A stretch of 10,770 bases of DNA from Acidimicrobium sp. BACL17 MAG-120823-bin42. Its GTDB lineage: Bacteria > Actinomycetota > Acidimicrobiia > Acidimicrobiales > Ilumatobacteraceae. The notes under the pieces are model-generated. The model was not told the DNA's origin, searched no databases, and saw only the letters and a program-made list of their open reading frames with translations. Shown here piece by piece: positions 5,581 to 10,770 of this stretch (the first letter of the stretch is position 1; the number at the start of each line of letters is the position of its first letter). The position numbers and the translations under genes are program-made. The stretch spans positions 1 to 10,770 of the forward strand of contig LIAZ01000023.1 in NCBI GenBank assembly GCA_001438985.1, read 5' to 3'.

Positions 5581-6426
5581 ATGACAACTACACAAATCGT
5601 TACTATCGCCATCGCGATTCTGATCATCGCGGGCGTTGGCGTTGTACTGACATCGTCACGTCGTGAGAGTGTTCGCGGCGTTGGCACGCTCGCGCGCGAA
5701 ACCCGTAAGAAAGATCGTGGAGCAGTCGATCCAGAACAGCTCACGGGTCGTCAATTTGAGGCAGTGGCAAAAGCACGCAGTGCTGCAATCGTTGCTGCAC
5801 CTAAAGCAGAAGTCGAGCCATGGTCGCCGCCAGATGCTGAAGCAATTGGTGTGTCACGTCGTCAGTTTTTCAATCGCGCAACGGTCACGTTGATGAGCGC
5901 CAGCCTTGGTGGTTTTGGTGCAGCGGTGATTGGTTTCTTGTGGACGAGCTCATCGGGCGGTTTTGGATCCAAAATCAACGTTGGCAATGTCGATGATGTA
6001 ATCGGTCAAATTCGCGCGAACAAGGGCTTCTTATATTTCCCTGAGGCGCGTTCGTGGATTACTGAGTATCCAAAAGAGTCGTTGTCAAAAGGTAAGGATG
6101 CGTACGGGCATCAAGGCCCGGTGTACAGCGGTTTGGAGTCGGGTCTCATTGCTCTGTACCAAAAGTGTCCGCACCTTGGCTGCCGCGTTCCTGAGTGCAA
6201 GAGCTCGCAGTGGTTTGAATGCCCATGTCACGGTTCACAGTTCAATCGAGTTGGCGAGAAAAAGGGTGGTCCAGCGGCTCGCGGCATGGATCGTTTCGGA
6301 GTTTCGGTGACAAACGGCAACGTGGTAATTGATACCGGAACCGTGTTTGGTGGTCCGCCAATTGGAACGAACACTACGGGTCAAGAAGCTGAAGGCCCGC
6401 ACTGCGTGGGTGGAGGTTCGCACTAA
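5581..6426 (+). CDS. Rieske [2Fe-2S] iron-sulfur protein of the quinol:cytochrome c reductase
   Basis: This subunit takes the first electron from quinol and hands it to a c-type heme. Box 1 CPHLGC (196-201) and box 2 CPCHGS (214-219) are complete. Cys196, His198, Cys214 and His217 ligate the cluster and Cys201-Cys216 would form the stabilising disulfide. Two hydrophobic helices are present, about 5-24 and 102-122, joined by a charged linker of about 75 residues. A twin-arginine motif SRRQFF (92-97) directly precedes the second helix, consistent with Tat export of the folded Rieske domain. Extra cysteines are at 206 and 275. AAGG (5565-5568) overlaps the previous stop and lies 12 bases before the ATG. 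The stop overlaps the next start by one base (TAATG). Confidence 0.96.
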   Translation: MTTTQIVTIAIAILIIAGVGVVLTSSRRESVRGVGTLARETRKKDRGAVDPEQLTGRQFEAVAKARSAAIVAAPKAEVEPWSPPDAEAIGVSRRQFFNRATVTLMSASLGGFGAAVIGFLWTSSSGGFGSKINVGNVDDVIGQIRANKGFLYFPEARSWITEYPKESLSKGKDAYGHQGPVYSGLESGLIALYQKCPHLGCRVPECKSSQWFECPCHGSQFNRVGEKKGGPAARGMDRFGVSVTNGNVVIDTGTVFGGPPIGTNTTGQEAEGPHCVGGGSH

Positions 6427-7487
6427 TGGTCGCTGACATCACGACAAACATTGCGTGGTTCATTCTTATTTCGGCTGTCTTGGGATGGTTGTTGTATGGA
6501 ATCTTCAACATCAAAAGGAGCCGTGCGGAAATCGGTTCTGAAATCAAGCTTGCAGCAAACCGCAAACCGTATTACGACGATGAGGTCCTTGAAGGCAAGA
6601 AGATTGAGCGCACTCAATTAATCGGCATTTTGTTCTTGGCAATCATCACGCTTGCACTTCCTGCATATTGGATCCTTGAACCAGGTCGGCAAGAAGGTGC
6701 GATTCGTGGATGGGATCACCGCTTCGAACGTTGGGGCGGCAATCTCTATGACGTCACGGCAAATGGTGGTTTCAACTGCGCCGGTTGCCATGGAGGCTCG
6801 AGTGGTGTGGGTGGAGCAGCGGTGTATGCGCTTACCGATTCAAAAACTGGCGAAGTTCGTGAAGTGAGCTGGAAAGCTCCCGCGTTGAACACGATTTACT
6901 ATCGATTCAGCGAGAGCGAAGTTCGTTTTATTCTTGAATACGGTCGCCCTTTCTCGCCAATGTCACCTTGGGGCATTGTTGGTGGTGGTCCAATGAACGA
7001 ACAACAAATCGAAACTGTGATCGCGTATATGAAGAGCATCCAGATTCCGCGAGAGAACTGCATGGTGATCGATGCTGATCCACGTATTTGCGATGGTGGA
7101 CATTTGCCAAAGGATAAGCAGGACGAGATTTCTGCAGAAGCAAACCGACTTGTTGCTGCTGGTACCTACGCTTCATATGGAGAGGCATTGTTCAACCTTG
7201 ACTTGGGCGGCGGCACCTACTCGTGCGCACGTTGTCACACCAAGGGATGGTCATACGGAGATCCGCAGATCACAGGTGGAGGAGCATTTGGACCAAACCT
7301 CACGGGAGGTTCTGCAGTTCGTCAGTTCCCTGTTAAAGAGGACATGGTCAACTTCATTAAGAGTGGAAGTGAATTCGGCAAACGTTATGGCGAACAAGGT
7401 CAGGGCGGCGGTCGCATGCCAGGTTTCGGAGCGATGCTGACTGATGAGCAAATCAATGCAATTATCGATTACGTGCGGGGCTTATAA
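6426..7487 (+). CDS. Membrane-anchored diheme cytochrome c of the quinol reductase
   Basis: A 353-residue protein with two transmembrane helices (about 10-28 and 65-84) separated by a charged, basic loop that is likely cytoplasmic. Two exported cytochrome c domains follow. The heme motifs are CAGCH (118-122) and CARCH (267-271); Met331 (GRMPGFG) is the probable ligand for heme 2, and Met179 or Met190 may serve heme 1. Cys212 and Cys222 between the domains could form a disulfide. It fits the place of the c-type subunit that accepts electrons from the Rieske protein, comparable in role to diheme QcrC of actinobacteria but here downstream of Rieske. GGAGG (6412-6416) lies 9 bases before the ATG. 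The start overlaps the Rieske stop by one base. Confidence 0.94.
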   Translation: MVADITTNIAWFILISAVLGWLLYGIFNIKRSRAEIGSEIKLAANRKPYYDDEVLEGKKIERTQLIGILFLAIITLALPAYWILEPGRQEGAIRGWDHRFERWGGNLYDVTANGGFNCAGCHGGSSGVGGAAVYALTDSKTGEVREVSWKAPALNTIYYRFSESEVRFILEYGRPFSPMSPWGIVGGGPMNEQQIETVIAYMKSIQIPRENCMVIDADPRICDGGHLPKDKQDEISAEANRLVAAGTYASYGEALFNLDLGGGTYSCARCHTKGWSYGDPQITGGGAFGPNLTGGSAVRQFPVKEDMVNFIKSGSEFGKRYGEQGQGGGRMPGFGAMLTDEQINAIIDYVRGL

Positions 7488-8306
7488 ATGCTGTCAACGT
7501 TGATTGCAATCGCTTGGGAACCAGGAATTCGCGGAGTCGTTTCGGTTCTTGCGATGGTTGTTGTACTGATTGGTGGTAGCTACCTCGTCGTCGGAACCAA
7601 TCTTGGAGCACGACTTGGTTTTCTTATTATTTTGTCGGCGTTGTTTGGTTGGATGACACTCATGGGAGCGGTGTGGTGGACATATGGAATTGGTCTTAAA
7701 GGCCCAGAACCATCGTGGAAACCTGCGGATCCTGTCACCATTATTCGAGATGCTGGTCTGCTCACAAGTGCTGGCATCTTGGACGGACCGATTGCTGATA
7801 GTTCCATCCCCGCTCAAAAGGCTCAAGCAGCATCTGCCAAATTGCAAGAAGAAGGTTGGAGACTGCTTCCGGAGTCCGACCCACAGCGCGGACAAGCAGT
7901 TGCGTCATCAGATGCAATTTTGCAGATTGAAGCCGAAGAGTTTGCGGCCGGTGACTATTTGAGTGTTGCCGTATTCGATCGAGGAGGCGACCGCTATCCA
8001 AAGATCAACGATGCGCTCGACTTCTTTGCGTTCTTCCATGAGCCGAGATATGCGTTAGTTCAAGTGGTTCCGGTAGTGCCACAACGCACCGAGCCAGGTC
8101 GTGCCCCGGCACGTGCTGTTGCAGATGAAACCCAAGAACACCGTTACGTATATTTGCTTCGCGATCTTGGTGCGAAGCGTCAGCCCGCGATTTTCATCAC
8201 CTTTGGGTCAGGATTGATTTTTGCAATTCTGTGCTGGTTGCTTCACCGTCGAGATCTTGCATTGCGTGAGAATCTTGCGAAGGACAACACGCTCGTTAAG
8301 GCGTAA
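7488..8306 (+). CDS. Membrane protein of unknown function between the reductase and nuo genes
   Basis: Not recognised. The 272-residue product has two N-terminal helices (about 16-36 and 42-66), a hydrophilic segment of roughly 165 residues, and one C-terminal helix (about 233-253) followed by a charged tail (HRRDLALREN). If the first helix starts outside, the large middle segment also faces outside; the reverse topology is possible. There are no CxxCH, ferredoxin or other cofactor motifs and only one cysteine (249). Its ATG directly follows the TAA of the diheme cytochrome gene, with GCGGGG 7 bases before, indicating translational coupling. An accessory or assembly factor of the neighbouring reductase, or a link between it and complex I, is inferred from position only. 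Confidence 0.85.
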   Translation: MLSTLIAIAWEPGIRGVVSVLAMVVVLIGGSYLVVGTNLGARLGFLIILSALFGWMTLMGAVWWTYGIGLKGPEPSWKPADPVTIIRDAGLLTSAGILDGPIADSSIPAQKAQAASAKLQEEGWRLLPESDPQRGQAVASSDAILQIEAEEFAAGDYLSVAVFDRGGDRYPKINDALDFFAFFHEPRYALVQVVPVVPQRTEPGRAPARAVADETQEHRYVYLLRDLGAKRQPAIFITFGSGLIFAILCWLLHRRDLALRENLAKDNTLVKA

Positions 8307-8314
8307 AGGCAACC

Positions 8315-8791
8315 GTGGGCCAGTACTTACCGATCGTGGTGTTGGCCACACTTGCCGTTCTATTTGGCGCAATCAGTCTTGTTGCATCCAAACTGCTGGC
8401 ACCTCGACGACCAAATACCGCAAAATCAGCACCGTATGAGTGTGGGATTGTTCCAGGTCGTGAGGCACCTGAACGATTCCCTGTCGGTTTCTACATCATT
8501 GCGATGTTGTTCATCATGTTTGATATTGAAATCATCTTTATTTATCCATATGCGGTAGCACATGGCTCACTTGGCGCATATGCGTTTTTCGAAATGCTGG
8601 CGTTCAGTGCGGTGTTCTTCGTGGCATTTGTGTATGCGGTTGCGCGTGGCGCACTTGATTGGGGCCCAATTAAGAAGGCAGTGCGTCTTGATGATGACCA
8701 GAACAATCCAATGAAATCACAACTACGTACCGCCAATAGCACCATTCGCCGTGTTGGTTTTGAAGGTCGCAACGAAGGAGCAGCTGCCTAA
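8315..8791 (+). CDS. nuoA: NADH-quinone oxidoreductase subunit A
   Basis: A small membrane subunit of complex I near the quinone-binding interface. It has three helices (about 5-27, 58-80 and 88-110). Family landmarks are YECG (41-44) in the first loop and the segment GFYIIAMLFIMFDIEIIF (58-75), with Asp70 and Glu72 as the conserved acidic pair, then PYA. At 158 residues it is about 35 longer than the usual 115-125; the surplus is a hydrophilic C-terminal tail from about residue 122. The start is GTG 8315 with AAAGG (8305-8309) 5 bases ahead, overlapping the previous stop. The stop overlaps nuoB by one base (TAATG). Confidence 0.95.
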   Translation: MGQYLPIVVLATLAVLFGAISLVASKLLAPRRPNTAKSAPYECGIVPGREAPERFPVGFYIIAMLFIMFDIEIIFIYPYAVAHGSLGAYAFFEMLAFSAVFFVAFVYAVARGALDWGPIKKAVRLDDDQNNPMKSQLRTANSTIRRVGFEGRNEGAAA

Positions 8792-9375
8792 TGGGTGTCG
8801 TTCGCAATGTTTTAGACGATGGCCTTGAGGGAATCGATCACAACTTTTTAACGGGTCGCATTGAAGACTTAGTGAAGTGGTCGCGTTCGCGTTCGAGTTG
8901 GGGCGCAACGTTTGGTCTTGCATGCTGTGCAATTGAAATGATGGGCACAGGAGCTCCTCACTACGACATAGCGCGCTTTGGAATGGAAGTGTTTCGTGCC
9001 TCTCCCCGCCAGGCCGACATCATCATCGTTGCTGGTCGTGTGAGCCAGAAAATGGCTCCAGTGTTGCGCCAGGTATACGACCAAATGATGGAACCTAAAT
9101 GGGTGATCAGCATGGGAGTATGTGCAAGTAGCGGTGGCATGTTCAATAACTATGCAATCGTGCAGGGTGTTGATCAAGTTGTGCCTGTCGATGTGTATGC
9201 ACCGGGTTGCCCACCAACTCCAGAAACGTTGATCCATGCAATCGAAACATTGCACCAGCTCATTGAAGATGGCGAAATTATGCGCCGTCGCACAGCAAGT
9301 GGTGCAGGCGCAAATGTTCACATTCAAGAAATTCCTGCAGGCATCACTACTCCTGTTGTTCTAGGGTCGCGTTAA
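8791..9375 (+). CDS. nuoB: NADH-quinone oxidoreductase subunit B
   Basis: The peripheral-arm subunit that holds cluster N2, the [4Fe-4S] centre that reduces quinone. Cys45, Cys46, Cys111 and Cys140 have the spacing of the family (adjacent pair, 65, 29), in the contexts LACCAIEMM, MGVCASSGG and PGCPP. The family arginine-rich and glycine motifs around SPRQADIIIVAG (71-82) are present. At 194 residues it is a normal length, with a short poorly conserved C-terminal tail after about 160. AAGGAG (8775-8780) lies 10 bases before the ATG. It follows nuoA with a one-base overlap. Confidence 0.97.
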   Translation: MGVVRNVLDDGLEGIDHNFLTGRIEDLVKWSRSRSSWGATFGLACCAIEMMGTGAPHYDIARFGMEVFRASPRQADIIIVAGRVSQKMAPVLRQVYDQMMEPKWVISMGVCASSGGMFNNYAIVQGVDQVVPVDVYAPGCPPTPETLIHAIETLHQLIEDGEIMRRRTASGAGANVHIQEIPAGITTPVVLGSR

Positions 9376-9380
9376 TTGTC

Positions 9381-9875
9381 ATGAGTACCCACGATCCCGT
9401 CACATCTGCGACTTTGCACGGTTGTTTGCTCGGAGACTCGCGCGGACAGGCAGTGCTGTTTGTCCCAAAGTCTTCGTATATGGCAACCATGAAAAAGTTG
9501 GTTGATGACGGATTCGAAATGTGCGTTGATCTCACAGCAGTTGATTTTTTGACTCACGCAGCACGCTCGTTGCCCGAGTCAATTCAGCCAGAGCGGTTTG
9601 AGATTGTGGTGAATTTATTGTCACTCAGCAAGCGTGAGCGTTTGCGGGTGCGTGTTCAGGTTGGCGAATCCGACCCGCAGATCGACTCGCTGTTTGATCT
9701 CTATCCCGGTACAGAAGCCATGGAGCGCGAAGTGTTTGACATGTTCGGCATTTCATTTGCTGGCCACCCTGACCTGACAAGAATTTTGATGCCAGAAGAC
9801 TGGCAGGGACACCCATTGCGCAAGGACTACGCGCAAGGACGTATTCCGGTGCAGTTCAAGGGGGCAGCTTCATGA
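9381..9875 (+). CDS. nuoC: NADH-quinone oxidoreductase subunit C (30 kDa subunit)
   Basis: A soluble peripheral-arm subunit of complex I that packs against NuoD. The family signature EREVFDMFGISFAGHPDL (115-132) is followed by RILMPEDWQGHPLRKDY (134-150). At 164 residues it is on the short side but complete, and it is separate from nuoD, unlike the fused NuoCD of enteric bacteria. No good Shine-Dalgarno is seen (TAGGG at 9362-9366 is 14 bases away), so translation may be coupled to nuoB, whose stop is 5 bases upstream. The stop overlaps the nuoD start (ATGA). Confidence 0.96.
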   Translation: MSTHDPVTSATLHGCLLGDSRGQAVLFVPKSSYMATMKKLVDDGFEMCVDLTAVDFLTHAARSLPESIQPERFEIVVNLLSLSKRERLRVRVQVGESDPQIDSLFDLYPGTEAMEREVFDMFGISFAGHPDLTRILMPEDWQGHPLRKDYAQGRIPVQFKGAAS

Positions 9876-10770
9876 CCCCGCGCGAAACCGAAACCGTGAT
9901 TTCTGCAGCAGCAGGTACGAATGAAGGTAACCAAGAGTTGCGTTCGCGCTCTGAGTTGACAGCAAAAGAAGTGATGCGCGAGGTTGGCGCAGTGTTGCGA
10001 ATGAGTGAAGCAGATGCTGCGCTTCTCGCCGAGGTAGAGGCTGATCCAGACGAAGATCAGACCATGATCATCAACATGGGTCCTCAGCACCCAAGCACTC
10101 ACGGCGTGTTGCGATTAATGCTGGAACTGAAGGGCGAAACGGTACTGCGTTGCAAACCGATCATTGGCTATCTGCACACCGGCATGGAAAAGACGGGAGA
10201 GTCGCTCACTTTCATGCAGGGTGGAACCAATGTGACGCGCATGGACTACCTGTCACCACTCAATAGCGAGTTGGTGTTCAGCATGGCGACCGAGAAATTG
10301 TTGGGTATCGATGGCGAGATTCCCGATCGCGCGGTGTGGATTCGGATGTTGATGTCCGAACTCAATCGCATGAGTAGCCACTTGTTGTTTATGGCAACAA
10401 ACGGCATGGATCTTGGTGCCGTTTCCATGATGTTGTACGGATGGCGCGAACGCGAAGTGGTATTGCGTTTTTTCCAAAAGGTCACAGGATTGCGGATGAA
10501 TCACAACTACATCCGTCCGGGTGGCGTTGCGGCCGATCTTCCTGCAGGATGGCGCGATGATGTGATGTCAATTCTCGACATGTTGCCAGATCGATTGGGC
10601 GAGTACGACGTGTTGATGACGAATCAACCAATCTGGCGTGAGCGTTTGCAGGGTGTGGGTGTGATCACCCAGGCCGAAGCAATCGCTTTAGGTGCAACTG
10701 GACCAATTCTGCGCAGCACGGGTTTGGCATGGGACTTGCGTCGTGACATGCCATACATGCATTACGACCA
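9872..10770 (+). CDS. nuoD: NADH-quinone oxidoreductase subunit D (49 kDa subunit), truncated by the window edge
   Basis: The first 299 codons are visible with no stop. The quinone-site subunit of complex I is recognised by MGPQHPSTHGVLRL (69-82), then IIGYLHTGMEKTGES, NVTRMDYLSPLNSE and the segment IRPGGVAADLPAGW. In the first of these, the HPSTHG loop lines the quinone pocket. The conserved core begins at about residue 64; the preceding roughly 60 residues are Ala/Glu-rich and unlike the short N-terminus usual for the family. The ATG overlaps the nuoC stop by four bases and AAGGGGG (9858-9864) lies 7 bases before it. A shorter start is conceivable (for example the ATG at 10064), but it lacks a comparable ribosome binding site and the overlap. 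Confidence 0.95.
   Translation, partial: MTPRETETVISAAAGTNEGNQELRSRSELTAKEVMREVGAVLRMSEADAALLAEVEADPDEDQTMIINMGPQHPSTHGVLRLMLELKGETVLRCKPIIGYLHTGMEKTGESLTFMQGGTNVTRMDYLSPLNSELVFSMATEKLLGIDGEIPDRAVWIRMLMSELNRMSSHLLFMATNGMDLGAVSMMLYGWREREVVLRFFQKVTGLRMNHNYIRPGGVAADLPAGWRDDVMSILDMLPDRLGEYDVLMTNQPIWRERLQGVGVITQAEAIALGATGPILRSTGLAWDLRRDMPYMHYD

Noticed and set aside
4013..6426. A photosynthetic cytochrome b6f operon
   Set aside because: No cytochrome f is present and the c-type subunit is a diheme CxxCH protein; subunit IV-like protein has APWY. A respiratory quinol:cytochrome c reductase fits better.
8869..9327. Minus-strand open frame (152 codons) opposite nuoB
   Set aside because: Antisense to a fully conserved NuoB, with a Cys/His-rich composition typical of reverse-frame translation; no start site or neighbours support it.
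1..10770. CRISPR arrays, insertion sequences, tRNA or rRNA genes, prophage or defence genes
   Set aside because: No regularly spaced direct repeats, transposase or integrase motifs, or RNA-gene signatures were seen; the window is core respiratory and heme metabolism.

Overview
The window looks like part of a bacterial chromosome from a compact genome. Genes are packed with gaps of a few bases, 1-4 base overlaps and frequent Shine-Dalgarno sequences, and base composition is moderate (not counted). The hemB-hemL pair, discrete nuoA/B/C/D genes and an N-terminal 'MTEIPEHLLKRS' peptide on respiratory proteins suggest an actinobacterium, perhaps an aquatic member of Acidimicrobiia. This is inferred from memory of the families; no phylogenetic search was possible.

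Layout. Positions 1-1400 hold the last 17 codons of hemB and a complete hemL, both in the C5 tetrapyrrole (heme) pathway. Positions 1413-2009 encode an unrecognised membrane-anchored, probably exported protein with four cysteines. On the minus strand, 2010-2828 encodes a membrane-anchored monoheme cytochrome c whose stop codon directly abuts the stop of that protein; a perfect hairpin lies just inside the end of the plus-strand gene. Positions 2829-3092 are a divergent regulatory region with several inverted repeats.

From 3093 to the right edge everything is on the plus strand and reads like one operon: a 3-helix membrane protein, a 2[4Fe-4S] ferredoxin, cytochrome b6-like protein, subunit-IV-like protein, Rieske protein, diheme cytochrome c, another 3-helix membrane protein, then nuoA, nuoB, nuoC and the first 299 codons of nuoD.

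How it works together. Complex I (nuo) reduces a quinone, probably menaquinone. A b6f-type quinol:cytochrome c reductase (split cytochrome b, Rieske, diheme c) then oxidises the quinol and passes electrons to c-type hemes. The divergent monoheme cytochrome c may be the next carrier. The upstream heme genes fit the demand for heme.

The most interesting points are these. The split b6f-like cytochrome b has a cysteine exactly where b6 binds heme c_i. A ferredoxin and two orphan membrane proteins are embedded in the same operon. The quinol-oxidation motif lacks the PEWY glutamate. A short N-terminal peptide is shared by two otherwise unrelated redox proteins and repeated inside one of them.
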